Assembly: GCA_947167635.1 (NCBI GenBank)
Contig: CAMVIT010000003.1
Coordinates: 41,066 to 105,065, forward strand
DNA: 64,000 bases
Source: F23-D06 sp947167635
GTDB taxonomy: Bacteria; Bacteroidota; Bacteroidia; Bacteroidales; WCHB1-69
Reading direction: 5' to 3'
Shown here: in pieces, positions 1-9,090 of the stretch
Numbering within the stretch: position 1 is the stretch's first letter
Layout: every line of letters begins with the position of its first letter
The notes under the pieces: model-generated
Seen by the model: the letters and a program-made list of their open reading frames with translations, nothing else
Databases searched by the model: none
What the model was told of the DNA's origin: nothing
Translations under genes and position numbers: made by a program

Positions 1-63
1 GAAGATGAGATCCTCGAAATGGGCGGCAGCGGCATCACCGTGGTGAAAATGGCAAACGGTTAA
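1..63 (+). CDS. C-terminal end of an unidentified protein (partial)
   Basis: The first 63 bases read as an open frame ending in TAA. They give a 20-residue tail rich in glycine and hydrophobic residues. The gene starts before the window. The tail is too short to assign to a family, and the frame is judged real only because it ends 2 bases before the convergent comF stop, leaving no spare sequence. Confidence 0.5.
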   Translation, partial: EDEILEMGGSGITVVKMANG

Positions 64-65
64 GG

Positions 66-755
66 CTAATGTGTCGCCGTCGCCAGTGTCACCACGCTGA
101 CGCGCACGCCCTCTATTTCGAGAAGCTGACGGACAGCAGCCTCCGTGGTGGCACCGGTGGTCAGCACATCGTCGCAGACCAGCAGGTGCTGCCCTTTGAC
201 TTTTTCGCCGTTTTGCACCACAAAGACCTCTTTCACGTTTTCCCAGCGATTAAAACGGCTTTTATGTGTTTGTGTCTCCGTGAAATGTGTGCGCACCAGC
301 ACATCCGTGCGATAGGGGATTCCCATCCCCCGGCTCAGCCCCTTCGCAATCCACTCGCTCTGGTTGTAGCCGCGTTTCCGTTCCTTGCGCGGATGCAGTG
401 GAATCGGAATGATGGTGCTGATCTCTTGAAAGCGCGGCTCAAAAACCAACTGTCGCCCGTAATAAGTTCCGAGAAAATCGCCCAGTTCTTTCTGTCCGTT
501 ATACTTGAGATTGTGCAGGATGTGCTGGGTTGAGGTTCCCTTCTTGTAGTAGAGCAGTGCCGCCACCTCCTCCACCTTCACACGTCCCGCAAAGACCAAC
601 TTGAGCGGGTTGTCGTGTTCCTTGTGGAAATTGGTCTCCGGAAGGTGCAGTTGACAGTGAAGGCACAGACACTCCTCATGATGCTGCAACGCGTCGCCGC
701 AGCCCGCACATAGCCGTGGATAAAACAAGGATAAAATATTATTTAGTATTTTCAT
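66..755 (-). CDS. comF: ComF family phosphoribosyltransferase-like protein
   Basis: This 229-residue protein belongs to the ComF/GntX family, soluble proteins linked to DNA uptake in naturally competent bacteria but of unclear role elsewhere. The N-terminus has a cysteine cluster (C16, C19, C31, C34) expected to bind zinc. The C-terminal half has the type I phosphoribosyltransferase PRPP loop, VCDDVLTTGAT, at about residues 193-203. Length is normal for the family. It is the last gene of a leftward set (unknown-manA-trmN6-comF) and lies 104 bases after trmN6. The start is an ATG, and an AT-rich stretch lies upstream. Family assignment is secure; a role in DNA uptake in this organism is only inference. 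Confidence 0.9.
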   Translation of the reverse strand: MKILNNILSLFYPRLCAGCGDALQHHEECLCLHCQLHLPETNFHKEHDNPLKLVFAGRVKVEEVAALLYYKKGTSTQHILHNLKYNGQKELGDFLGTYYGRQLVFEPRFQEISTIIPIPLHPRKERKRGYNQSEWIAKGLSRGMGIPYRTDVLVRTHFTETQTHKSRFNRWENVKEVFVVQNGEKVKGQHLLVCDDVLTTGATTEAAVRQLLEIEGVRVSVVTLATATH

Positions 756-859
756 AACATAATTTTTACAATATCACAACGGTGATAACCGGGGAAATAT
801 TGTGAGGAGAATGGATGTTGGTGGTTGGATGTTGGTGGCGAGTACATCCAATGGCTGTT

Positions 860-1588
860 CTATCCTTTAATCCACAGATAGGGTTCCATCAACCGCAAGT
901 ACGCCTCTGTGTAGCGGTTGTCGGCGGTGCGGATGGTCAGGTGCTCTTCCACGCAGTTGGAACCCGTGCGGGCGTAGGTGAGCACCATGCGGTGTGCGGG
1001 CTTGCGTTCGGTGGGTTGCACGGTCACGCGATGCACACAGATAAGCGATTGGCGAGCCAATGCGTCGAACACCTCTCCCTCTCGCACAGGCAGAACAAGG
1101 GAGAAAAGGCCCTCTTTGGCAAGGATTTTTAACACACTCTCCAGCAATTCCCCGAATGAAAGGTTCCCATCGCCATGGCGGCTTTGAAGGCGTGAAGGAT
1201 GGTCGGGCTTGAGATCGCCGTGAAAAAAAGGGGGGTTGGAAAAGATGAAGTCGAAGGGTTCGCCTTGCCAATGCTGTGCAAACTCCTGCACGGTTGACTG
1301 TTCAAAGTGCAGGTTTTCAGTTGGCAGCAGCGGGTAGGATTGGGCATTTCGGCGTGCTTCCGCGATGGAGGCGGCATCCGGGTCGATGCCGAAAACGACA
1401 GGGTTAACAGATTTTAACACCGCCTGCTGTGCGGCACAGAAGGCCACCACCCCGCAACCGCAACCCACATCCAGGATACGATGCGCACCGCCGGTGTCGC
1501 ACAAGGAGACCAGAAGCATCGCGTCAGTGCCCACCTTCATCGTGCTGCGATCGTGGTGGAGCGAAAAACGTTTGAAGTGGAAATCCAT
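860..1588 (-). CDS. trmN6: tRNA1(Val) A37 N6-methyltransferase-like protein (TrmN6/YfiC)
   Basis: The protein is an S-adenosylmethionine-dependent adenine N6-methyltransferase of the YfiC type, which modifies A37 of tRNA-Val. Visible motifs are the SAM-binding LDVGCGCGVV (about residues 39-48) and the catalytic NPPF (about 118-121). The N-terminal FSLHHDRSTMKVGTDAMLL block is typical of YfiC. I place the start at the ATG whose A is the last base of the manA stop codon (TGATG), giving 242 residues. A TTG six bases upstream would add two residues but is a poorer choice. The overlap implies translational coupling with manA. Confidence 0.88.
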   Translation of the reverse strand: MDFHFKRFSLHHDRSTMKVGTDAMLLVSLCDTGGAHRILDVGCGCGVVAFCAAQQAVLKSVNPVVFGIDPDAASIAEARRNAQSYPLLPTENLHFEQSTVQEFAQHWQGEPFDFIFSNPPFFHGDLKPDHPSRLQSRHGDGNLSFGELLESVLKILAKEGLFSLVLPVREGEVFDALARQSLICVHRVTVQPTERKPAHRMVLTYARTGSNCVEEHLTIRTADNRYTEAYLRLMEPYLWIKG

Positions 1589-2574
1589 CAGCAATAGACC
1601 TCCAACAGTTTGGCACGACCGTCGGGGATCAGCTGCACCTCCTCGATTTCGGCGGGCACGAGGGTCACGGCACCCGTCTCCAACACGAGGTGGCCGTCAC
1701 CGTAAAAGAGGTGCACGCGCCCCTCAAGGCACATATAGACCACAAAAGAGTCGATTTCCACAAACGTCTTCTTGAGCGGTTTCTCGAACTCGAGCAGGTT
1801 GGTGTTGAAATAGGGGGAGCGCACAAGCTTGACGGTCTGGTCCAGCTTCGGGGTGTAGTCAACCTTGAAGCCGCCTTGGCTGTTCTCCTCGAAATGGATG
1901 GCTTCGAGGGCCTCGGCAGTGTGCAGCTCGCGACTGTTGCCCTCGTCATCAACTCGATTCCAGTCGAAGATGCGGAAGGTCACGTCGGAGGGTTGCTGGA
2001 TTTCGGCGAGGAGCACGCCCTTGCCGATAGCATGCACCGTGCCGGCGGGGATCATGAAGGTGTCGCCCGCCGCAACAGGATAGAATTGCAGCAGCTCGTG
2101 AAGCACACCCGTGGCCACCGCTTCCACATACTGCGCTTTTGTGACTTTCTGCTTGAAACCCACATACAGTCCCGCACCCGGTTCTGCCGCGATGACATGC
2201 CACATCTCTGTTTTGCCGTTCTGTCCATATTTTTTTTGCGCCAACTCGTCATCGGGATGCACCTGCACGGAGAGATTGTCTTGCGCATCTATATACTTGA
2301 TTAACAATGGGAAACCGAGCCCATACTTCTCGTAATTTTTCTCTCCCACCAAATCGGTGAGATAGACCTCGAGAAGTTCATTGATATTGTTCTCCGCCAA
2401 AAAACCATTGGCCACCACGGATTCGTCGTCGATGATGCCGGAGATTTCCCAGCTCTCGCCGCAACGTGCCATGCCGCCGGTTTCGTGTTTGAGAATTTTC
2501 TGGATTCTGCCGCCACCCCAGATTTTTTCCTTCAAGATGGGCTTAAAGGTGAAAGGATATAAGAATTTGCTCAT
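1588..2574 (-). CDS. manA: Class I mannose-6-phosphate isomerase
   Basis: The 328-residue cupin-fold enzyme interconverts mannose-6-phosphate and fructose-6-phosphate, feeding GDP-mannose synthesis or mannose use. The metal-site residues of type I phosphomannose isomerases are visible: Q104 and H106 in SVQVHPDD, E123 in KTEMWH, and H181 in GTVHAIGKG. The length matches the short form common in Bacteroidetes and Firmicutes. It starts 2 bases after the upstream exported protein and its stop overlaps the trmN6 start, so the genes very probably share one transcript. Confidence 0.93.
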   Translation of the reverse strand: MSKFLYPFTFKPILKEKIWGGGRIQKILKHETGGMARCGESWEISGIIDDESVVANGFLAENNINELLEVYLTDLVGEKNYEKYGLGFPLLIKYIDAQDNLSVQVHPDDELAQKKYGQNGKTEMWHVIAAEPGAGLYVGFKQKVTKAQYVEAVATGVLHELLQFYPVAAGDTFMIPAGTVHAIGKGVLLAEIQQPSDVTFRIFDWNRVDDEGNSRELHTAEALEAIHFEENSQGGFKVDYTPKLDQTVKLVRSPYFNTNLLEFEKPLKKTFVEIDSFVVYMCLEGRVHLFYGDGHLVLETGAVTLVPAEIEEVQLIPDGRAKLLEVYC

Positions 2575-2576
2575 TA

Positions 2577-3533
2577 TCAGTTATTTGGATTGTAAATTTG
2601 TCGGGGTTTATATTCATAGTCGGGTTTAACCTTGTCGGGGTTGCTGCCGATCACGCTTTTCATGAAGAGCCAACGCCCGTCCTCCTCGATGAATCCCTGA
2701 CTCAGGCTGGATTCGGGCACCATATAGGCGGGAATGGAGGGCACGTTCTCGTCCAGCGGGATAAGCTGGTCGAAAATGATCATCGGGCTGGTCACGCGAC
2801 GGTAATCCACCTGGCGCGTTTTGGGGTTGTATTTGCCCGTGCTGACAAGATACTCTTGTGTCTCGTAGTTGAGATGCAGCGAAGCATTTTTGGAATACTC
2901 GAAAATGACACGACTGACTTTTCCGGGGTAGTTCTTGAAAATGCGCGCCCCGAAGACAGGCACCGTTTCTTTGTTAAAATGCAGTATCTCAATGATTTTC
3001 TGGTTTGTAAACAAATTGTTCCCGTTCAGTCCTAACAACGTATAGTAGGTGATGTTTTTTTCCTTCACCGGAATCATCTTGTAATAGACGGCGCCATACC
3101 AGCGGTTGTGGTTGCCCACTTGTGTGTTGGGGTAGTCTATCGTGCCGCGCTTGTCATACAGAGGGAAAAGCACATGTTTTTTTCGGGATTCATTGTAAAC
3201 CTGCACAAAACCGAAATTCTCCACCGTATAATCTTTTCTCACCACATGCCAGGTGAAAATCTTGAACACCTTGTCGGGGGAGGCCAGCACGGCGAAGTTG
3301 CGCACAGAGTCCCATGGATATTCAAAGGAGTGGGGTTTTTGCAAGACCGTCTCCAACAAGGTCATGAACTCCTCGTTCATCTCCAAACGGACGGTCTCGT
3401 CAGGCTCGTTCATCACAATGTCGCGCAATGCAATCAGGGAGTCCTCCCAGAAACGGAATTCCGACTGGTTTTTCTGGGCGAACGCCGCCGTGCAGAGCAG
3501 CATCAGCATAATATGACAAAGGAGCTTCTTCAT
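2577..3533 (-). CDS. Exported protein of unknown function
   Basis: A 318-residue protein with a clear signal peptide (MKKLLCHIMLMLLCTAAFA, cleaved before QKN). The rest is soluble, rich in tyrosine and aromatic beta-strand-like segments, and has no lipobox and no T9SS sorting domain, so a periplasmic location is likely. I do not recognise the family. It heads the leftward operon, two bases before manA, and has its own TAnnTTTG promoter at 3545-3552. The proximity to manA suggests co-regulation but gives no clear functional clue. Confidence 0.8.
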   Translation of the reverse strand: MKKLLCHIMLMLLCTAAFAQKNQSEFRFWEDSLIALRDIVMNEPDETVRLEMNEEFMTLLETVLQKPHSFEYPWDSVRNFAVLASPDKVFKIFTWHVVRKDYTVENFGFVQVYNESRKKHVLFPLYDKRGTIDYPNTQVGNHNRWYGAVYYKMIPVKEKNITYYTLLGLNGNNLFTNQKIIEILHFNKETVPVFGARIFKNYPGKVSRVIFEYSKNASLHLNYETQEYLVSTGKYNPKTRQVDYRRVTSPMIIFDQLIPLDENVPSIPAYMVPESSLSQGFIEEDGRWLFMKSVIGSNPDKVKPDYEYKPRQIYNPNN

Positions 3534-3544
3534 AAAAGAGAGCG

Positions 3545-3552
3545 CAAAAGTA
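3545..3552 (-). promoter_or_regulatory. Bacteroidetes -7 promoter element for the leftward manA operon
   Basis: Read on the minus strand this is TACTTTTG, a perfect TAnnTTTG, 12 bases before the ATG of the exported protein at 3533. Confidence 0.65.
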
Positions 3553-3596
3553 ATAAAATTGTTGCTACATAACGTGCAATATTCAGTTTTGTTTTA

Positions 3597-3604
3597 TATC
3601 TTTG
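3597..3604 (+). promoter_or_regulatory. Bacteroidetes -7 promoter element
   Basis: TATCTTTG matches TAnnTTTG and lies 25 bases before the ATG at 3630. It is divergent from the promoter at 3545-3552. Confidence 0.65.
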
Positions 3605-3629
3605 CAGGCTCATTATAAACATCCTTGTT

Positions 3630-4520
3630 ATGAAAACTTTGAAAATCATCAAAAAAGAGTACCAACGCATTGGTTACGACGAAAATGACATCCAGCCGGT
3701 GGAGTATCTGGAGGTCTCCGCGCAGTACAACGACCACGGACAGATCCTTCGAGAGGAGCGTTTCGATCCAGATGGCAATCTTAACACCCTGACGGTCAAC
3801 AATTACAACGACAACCACCTTCTTTTGAAGACGGAGCAGTACGACATGGACAGCATCCTTCTGCAAAAGACGGTGAACGAGTATGACGATCGGCAGCAGT
3901 TGGTGCAGGAAAACAACTATTTTGGCGAGAGCGACCAGGTTTACATCACGAAACTCGTTTACGACGAGGATGGCAATTTGCTGCGACGGGAGATGTATTT
4001 CGAAGGGCAGCTCGACTATGTGGAAAACCTCTACGAATACAAGGATGGTTTGTTGGTCAGGGAGGTGGAAAACGACGAATATGGCAAGGAGCTCAATGTC
4101 CACACCTACTCCTACAACGACAAGGGGCTGCTGGCCCGGCATGTTCGCGACGAGGTGCAGAACAAGGATCGCCGTACCTATGAATACACTTACGATGACA
4201 ACGACAATTGTATCAAGGAGTTGGTGTATGATTACGACAATGCCCTCATCGCCAAGGTCTATCGCAGATATAACGAGGATGGTAAAATGGTGGAGACCGA
4301 AGAGGAGGATTTGGATCATTATCGCAAAATCACCTTGGAATATGACGGTGAGCTTGTGGTCAAGAACTCCATCCTTGACCGTGACGGGAACCTGCAGGGA
4401 TGGGCGGAGTATTCCTACAACGAGGACGGGAAGGAAAACGCCTCGCGCGAGTTCATCAAAGACGAGGTGCAACCCGACCATTTCCGCCAGTTGCGCGAAA
4501 CCAGATATGTAAGAGAGTAG
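3630..4520 (+). CDS. YD/RHS-repeat-like acidic protein, no signal peptide
   Basis: The 296-residue protein is built from about nine loosely repeated units of roughly 25-30 residues around the pattern Y-D-x-x-G-x-L-x-x-E. Examples are YDEDGNLLRREMYFEGQ and YNEDGKMVETEEED. These resemble YD repeats of RHS proteins or MORN-like strands and suggest an extended beta structure. Unlike RHS toxins it is short, very acidic, and has no signal peptide, RHS core or toxin domain. It is monocistronic between its own promoter and that of serS. Function is unknown; a cytoplasmic scaffold role is speculation. Confidence 0.8.
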   Translation: MKTLKIIKKEYQRIGYDENDIQPVEYLEVSAQYNDHGQILREERFDPDGNLNTLTVNNYNDNHLLLKTEQYDMDSILLQKTVNEYDDRQQLVQENNYFGESDQVYITKLVYDEDGNLLRREMYFEGQLDYVENLYEYKDGLLVREVENDEYGKELNVHTYSYNDKGLLARHVRDEVQNKDRRTYEYTYDDNDNCIKELVYDYDNALIAKVYRRYNEDGKMVETEEEDLDHYRKITLEYDGELVVKNSILDRDGNLQGWAEYSYNEDGKENASREFIKDEVQPDHFRQLRETRYVRE

Positions 4521-4600
4521 GGGGAAAACAATTATTCAGGGATTCCTCCGTTATTATCCGGAAGCTTTTGCAAACCAAGAGCCGCTTCGTACATTTTTTG

Positions 4601-4608
4601 TATTTTTG
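4601..4608 (+). promoter_or_regulatory. Bacteroidetes -7 promoter element for serS
   Basis: TATTTTTG matches TAnnTTTG and is followed by GC, a common context here. It lies 20 bases before the serS ATG. Confidence 0.65.
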
Positions 4609-4628
4609 CGGCTTAAAATTTTTGAGCA

Positions 4629-5900
4629 ATGTTACAAATACAACTTTTACGCGAAAATCCGCAAGAAGTCATTGATAGATTGAAGATTAAAAACTTCGAT
4701 GCAACCGAATTGGTGGCTCAGATCCGCCAGCTCGACACAGAAACCCGTAATCTCAAGAAGGGGCTTGACGACAACCTCATGGAGCAAAACAAGGGAGCGA
4801 AGGAGATCGGCAAGCTCTTCAAGGAGGGCCGCCGCGACGAGGCCGAGGTACTCAAGGCCCGCATGGCCGAGCTCAAGGAGAGCGAGAAGCGCGACCGCGC
4901 ACGCATGCAGGAGGCCGAGGCCGAATTGCAGGAAAAGATGGTGCTGCTTCCCAACCTGCCCAACCATGCCGTGGCTCCCGGCAAGGGTGCCGAGGACAAC
5001 GAGATTGTCTATACCGAAGGCGATGCCTCCAACATGGGTCCTGATGCCCTGCCCCACTGGGACTTGGTGAAAAAATACGATATCATCGACTTCGAGTTGG
5101 GCAACAAGATTACGGGCGCCGGATTCCCCGTCTATAAGGGCAAGGGAGCCCGCATGCAGCGTGCCCTCATCGACTTTTTCCTTGACAGTGCCATCGAACA
5201 CGGCTTCACCGAAATACAACCCCCGTACATGGTCAACGAGGATTCCGCCTACGGCACAGGCCAGCTGCCTGACAAGGAGGGCCAGATGTACCACTGCCAA
5301 GTCGATAACTTCTACCTGATCCCTACCGCCGAGGTGCCCGTCACCAACATCTACCGCGACGTCATCCTCAAGGAGAGCGACTTCCCGTTGAAGAACTGCG
5401 CCTATTCCGCCTGTTTCCGTCGCGAGGCCGGCTCCTATGGCAAGGATGTGCGCGGACTCAACCGCCTGCACCAATTCGACAAGGTCGAAATCGTCACCAT
5501 TGAACATCCGGACCGCTCGTATGAGACTTTGGAGAAGATGACCGACTACGCCAAGAGTCTGCTCACCAAGCTGGGTCTGCCTTTCCGCGTGCTGCGTCTT
5601 TGCGGTGGCGACATCAGCTTCACCTCCGCGCTCACCTACGACCTTGAGGTCTATTCCAAGGCCCAGCAGAAGTGGTTGGAAGTCAGCTCCGTGTCCAACT
5701 TCGAGTCCTATCAGGCCAACCGTCTGAAGTTGCGTTTCAAAGACGCCAACGGCAAAACCCGCTTGGCACACACCCTCAACGGCAGTGCTCTCGCCCTGCC
5801 TCGCGTGCTGGCCGCCATCCTCGAGAACAACCAAACCCCCGAAGGCATCATCGTGCCCGAGGTGCTGCGCCCCTACACCCATTTCGACATGATCGACTAA
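4629..5900 (+). CDS. serS: Serine--tRNA ligase
   Basis: This 423-residue class II aminoacyl-tRNA synthetase charges tRNA-Ser. Residues 1-110 form the N-terminal antiparallel coiled-coil arm, rich in E, K and R. The catalytic core has motif 2 (ACFRREAGSYGKDVRGLNR) and motif 3 near the C-terminus (NGSALALPRVLAAILEN). Length is standard. The TPR gene follows after 8 bases, so the two are probably co-transcribed. Confidence 0.97.
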   Translation: MLQIQLLRENPQEVIDRLKIKNFDATELVAQIRQLDTETRNLKKGLDDNLMEQNKGAKEIGKLFKEGRRDEAEVLKARMAELKESEKRDRARMQEAEAELQEKMVLLPNLPNHAVAPGKGAEDNEIVYTEGDASNMGPDALPHWDLVKKYDIIDFELGNKITGAGFPVYKGKGARMQRALIDFFLDSAIEHGFTEIQPPYMVNEDSAYGTGQLPDKEGQMYHCQVDNFYLIPTAEVPVTNIYRDVILKESDFPLKNCAYSACFRREAGSYGKDVRGLNRLHQFDKVEIVTIEHPDRSYETLEKMTDYAKSLLTKLGLPFRVLRLCGGDISFTSALTYDLEVYSKAQQKWLEVSSVSNFESYQANRLKLRFKDANGKTRLAHTLNGSALALPRVLAAILENNQTPEGIIVPEVLRPYTHFDMID

Positions 5901-5908
5901 CCGCCGAA

Positions 5909-7783
5909 ATGAAACGCATCCTCTTTGTTTTCTTGCTCGTGCTGTCCTGCGGCGCGCTCTGGGCCCAACAGAGCGACGACGAAAAGCTGGCTTTGCAATA
6001 TTACAAGGACAAGGAATTTGACAAGGCCATCACACTCTTTGAGAAAATACAGAACCAAAAGCCGAACTCTTACATATACTATTATTACTACGCCTCCCTG
6101 ATGGAACTGGAACGCTATTCCGATCTGGAAAAGCTGACCAAGAAACAGATCAAGGCGTTTCCCAACGTGCAACGCTACAAGGTCGATCAAGGATATGCCT
6201 ACGAACGGTCGGGCGACAACGCCAAGGCGGAAAAGATCTACCAAGACCTCATCAAGAGCTTGCAAGCCAAAGAGTTTTCCGTGCAGGAACTCTACAGTGC
6301 CTTCTATTCGCGTGCCAAATACGACTATGCTATCGAGACGATTTTGAAAGGGAGAAAAATGCTGAATAACAGCAACCTCCTGTCCAAGGAACTTCTCTCT
6401 ATCTATCAACATCTTAACCAAACGGACCGGATTATCGAGGAGGTGCTCTCTCTTGTGAAAGACGACAACTCCGCCAACTTGGAGCCTGCGCAAAACGCTC
6501 TCCAGAACCTTCTGCTTGACGACGAAGACAACCAGAAATACCTGGCTGTCAAAGGAACTTTGCAGAAATATTCCCAAAAATCGCCTGACAACATCTGCTA
6601 TCTGATGCTGCTCTCCTGGATTAACCAACTGCACAAAGAGTACGGTGAGGCGCTGATCCTGGCCAAGGCTATCGACAAACGGCAAAAAACGGAATGCATC
6701 CGCACCTACGACCTGGCCTGCGTTGCAGCCGACAACCACGACTATACCACCGCCATCGAAGCGTTGGAATACATCATCTCCAAAGGAGAATCTGTACACA
6801 ACTACGTCCAGGCCAAGATGAAAATTCTGGATGTCAGATATTCGCAGCTCACAGAAACCTATCCTGTCAAAATGGTGGATGCCATCAATCTTGAGCGGGA
6901 TTTCAAGAAGGTGTTGGATGAGAATGGCATGCACTCCGGCACAGCCGATTGGATTCGAAAATACGCCCATCTGCTCGCCTTTTACGTCAACAAGCCCCAA
7001 GAGGCCGTCAATGTGCTCACCGAGGCGATGAACAACGCCACCCGTGACCCGAAGGAGAAGAACCAGTTCAAGATCGACCTGGCCGATGTGCAACTCTACA
7101 TGGGCAATGTGTGGGATGCCACGCTCAACTATTCGCAAGTCAACAAAGACCTGCCTAACGACGATCTCGGCAACGAAGCCAAGTTCAAGAACGCCAAGCT
7201 CTCCTTCTACATCGGCGAGTTTGACTGGGCCAAGAGCCAGCTTGACGTGCTCTCCTCCGCCACCACCAAGCTCATCGCCAACGATGCCATCTATTTCTCC
7301 TTGCTCATTTCCGACAACCAGGAAGAGGAGGAGGAAGAAGAAGGCGAAGAGGAGGACACCACATACTTGCTCTTCGAGAAACCCTCCACCAACATGCCGC
7401 TCCTGAAATATGCCGAAGCCGACTTTCTCATTTTTCAGAACAAGGACGACAAAGCGCTTGAAAAACTCGACTCCGTCATTGCGCTCGCACCCTTTGGAAC
7501 GCTGGTGGACGATGCCCTCTACCAAAAGGCCCTCATCTTCATCAAACGCAAGGATTACCTTGGTGCCGAGAATTTGCTCAAGAACATCATCGAAAACCAC
7601 GGTACTGAATTGTTGGCCGACGATGCCATTTTCAAGTTGGCGGAACTGTACGAGTACTACATCAAGGATATTCCCAAGGCCATGGAGTATTATCAGAAGA
7701 TCTTGAAAGACCATAGTGGCAGTCTTTTTGTGGTGGAAGCCCGGAAGCGTTATCGCGCTCTTCGCGGCGACAACGTAGAATAG
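5909..7783 (+). CDS. Exported tetratricopeptide-repeat protein
   Basis: A 624-residue protein with a signal peptide (MKRILFVFLLVLSCGALWA, cleaved before QQS), followed by TPR-like helical pairs over most of its length. A run of acidic residues interrupts it around residues 470-485, after which further TPR units lead to the C-terminus. I chose the ATG at 5909 because it gives the signal peptide; the longer open frame upstream only overlaps serS. TPR proteins of this type usually act as periplasmic or outer-membrane assembly scaffolds, but the partner is not identifiable. It lies 8 bases after serS and 29 before rsmA. Confidence 0.85.
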   Translation: MKRILFVFLLVLSCGALWAQQSDDEKLALQYYKDKEFDKAITLFEKIQNQKPNSYIYYYYYASLMELERYSDLEKLTKKQIKAFPNVQRYKVDQGYAYERSGDNAKAEKIYQDLIKSLQAKEFSVQELYSAFYSRAKYDYAIETILKGRKMLNNSNLLSKELLSIYQHLNQTDRIIEEVLSLVKDDNSANLEPAQNALQNLLLDDEDNQKYLAVKGTLQKYSQKSPDNICYLMLLSWINQLHKEYGEALILAKAIDKRQKTECIRTYDLACVAADNHDYTTAIEALEYIISKGESVHNYVQAKMKILDVRYSQLTETYPVKMVDAINLERDFKKVLDENGMHSGTADWIRKYAHLLAFYVNKPQEAVNVLTEAMNNATRDPKEKNQFKIDLADVQLYMGNVWDATLNYSQVNKDLPNDDLGNEAKFKNAKLSFYIGEFDWAKSQLDVLSSATTKLIANDAIYFSLLISDNQEEEEEEEGEEEDTTYLLFEKPSTNMPLLKYAEADFLIFQNKDDKALEKLDSVIALAPFGTLVDDALYQKALIFIKRKDYLGAENLLKNIIENHGTELLADDAIFKLAELYEYYIKDIPKAMEYYQKILKDHSGSLFVVEARKRYRALRGDNVE

Positions 7784-7812
7784 TTTGACAATCAAAGCAG
7801 TATAAGACAATC

Positions 7813-8622
7813 TTGAAAAAGCCCGCGAAGACAAACTCATATTCGGAAGTCAAGGCCAAGAAGCGGTTGGGGCAGCATTTCCTCAAGAACGAGGAGATTG
7901 CCCGTCGCATTGCGGAGGCCGTGCGCACCCCCGACGCCCATGTGCTTGAGGTGGGTCCCGGCATGGGCGTGCTCACCCAATATCTGCTCCAGCAGCCCTT
8001 TGCCTCCCTCTCCGCTGTTGAGCTTGACGAGGAATCCGTCGCCTACTTGCAAGAGCATTTCCCGCAGTTGGGCGACAATCTCATTGCGGGCGATTTTCTG
8101 CGCATGGACCTTTCCGCCCGCTATCCCGGCAAGTTTGTCATCGTGGGTAACTTTCCCTATAACATTTCATCGCAGATTCTCTTCCGGTTGCTCGAGTACC
8201 GCGACCAGGCCGTCGAGCTGGTCGGGATGTTCCAAAAGGAGGTCGGGGAGCGTGCCACCGCCAGCCCTGGCAACAAGCAATACGGCATCGTCAGTGTGCT
8301 GCTCCAGGCTTTTTACGATACCGAATATCTCTTCACGGTGGGGGAACACGAGTTCAACCCGCCGCCACAGGTCAAATCCGCCGTCATCCGCGTCACCCGC
8401 AATTTCGACAAAAAGCTGCACTGTGACGAAAATACCTTCAAGACGGTGGTCAAAACAGCCTTCAATTACCGCCGCAAGACGCTTCGCAACGCCTTGCAGT
8501 CGTTGCCTTTTCCGCCTGACATCGTGGCCGCCGACCCCCTCTTCGCCCTCCGTGCTGAACAACTCTCCCTGCAGGATTATGAAAGACTCAGCAACCTCTT
8601 GATTCGAAACGAGGAACAATAA
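7813..8622 (+). CDS. rsmA: 16S rRNA (adenine1518-N6/adenine1519-N6)-dimethyltransferase
   Basis: RsmA (KsgA) dimethylates two adjacent adenines in helix 45 of 16S rRNA. The 269-residue protein shows the family N-terminus KKRLGQHFLKNEEIARRI, the SAM-binding VLEVGPGMGVLT, and catalytic motif IV as NFPYNIS (NLPY in most bacteria). The start is a TTG at 7813. No ATG exists between it and the conserved N-terminal block, so TTG is the only workable start. It probably belongs to the serS-TPR transcript. Confidence 0.93.
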   Translation: MKKPAKTNSYSEVKAKKRLGQHFLKNEEIARRIAEAVRTPDAHVLEVGPGMGVLTQYLLQQPFASLSAVELDEESVAYLQEHFPQLGDNLIAGDFLRMDLSARYPGKFVIVGNFPYNISSQILFRLLEYRDQAVELVGMFQKEVGERATASPGNKQYGIVSVLLQAFYDTEYLFTVGEHEFNPPPQVKSAVIRVTRNFDKKLHCDENTFKTVVKTAFNYRRKTLRNALQSLPFPPDIVAADPLFALRAEQLSLQDYERLSNLLIRNEEQ

Positions 8623-8679
8623 GACCAAAAGTGTAGTCCGATTAAACATTTCCCTTTCGAAACCAATCAAAATAATTCG

Positions 8680-8687
8680 TAATTTTG
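8680..8687 (+). promoter_or_regulatory. Bacteroidetes -7 promoter element
   Basis: TAATTTTG matches TAnnTTTG and lies 25 bases before the ATG of the chagasin-like lipoprotein. Confidence 0.6.
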
Positions 8688-8712
8688 CACCGGAAATAAA
8701 TCATACAAGAAA

Positions 8713-9090
8713 ATGAAAAGACTCATTTATATCAGCATGTTGTTGCTTTTGATGACAGGTTGCCAATCCCAGAAAAAAATCGTCTCCGTCAGCAAGGAGA
8801 CCAATGAGTTCACCATGCGCAAGGGACAATATTGCGAAATCGCTTTCCGTACGAACGCTTCCACCGGATTCTGGTGGCAGTTGGCAAACAAGGATGAGAT
8901 CACCATTGTGGATTCCTTGGAGTCGCGTTACGAAAGCGACGCCCCGAAGGGCATGGTAGGAGCCTCCTCTAACCGTTATTGGAAGTTCTACGCCAAAGAG
9001 AAAGGCACTCAGACGCTGAGGTTTGTTTATGCCCGCGACAAGCAAGACGAGGCGATCAGAACCCGCGAGGTCACCATCACTGTCAAGTGA
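8713..9090 (+). CDS. Chagasin-like (inhibitor family I42) lipoprotein
   Basis: The 125-residue protein resembles chagasin/amoebiasin-type inhibitors of papain-like cysteine proteases. The diagnostic first loop appears as NASTGFWW (family consensus NPTTGYxW), and the central glycine loop as GMVGASSNRYWKF. A lipobox (LMTGC, C17) marks it as a lipoprotein, so it should face the periplasm or cell surface. Its stop overlaps the next ATG by one base (TGATG), so it is translationally coupled to the glycosyltransferase. Plausible targets are its own secreted cysteine proteases or those of a host or neighbour; the sequence does not say which. Confidence 0.88.
   Translation: MKRLIYISMLLLLMTGCQSQKKIVSVSKETNEFTMRKGQYCEIAFRTNASTGFWWQLANKDEITIVDSLESRYESDAPKGMVGASSNRYWKFYAKEKGTQTLRFVYARDKQDEAIRTREVTITVK

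Noticed and set aside
3630..4520. RHS toxin or polymorphic toxin
   Set aside because: It has no signal peptide, no RHS core motif, no C-terminal toxin domain and no adjacent immunity gene.
5897..7840. Antisense open frame of 647 codons opposite the TPR gene
   Set aside because: It is a shadow of the strong codon bias of the TPR gene; the valine/phenylalanine-rich translation has no domain and the sense gene has signal peptide and TPRs.
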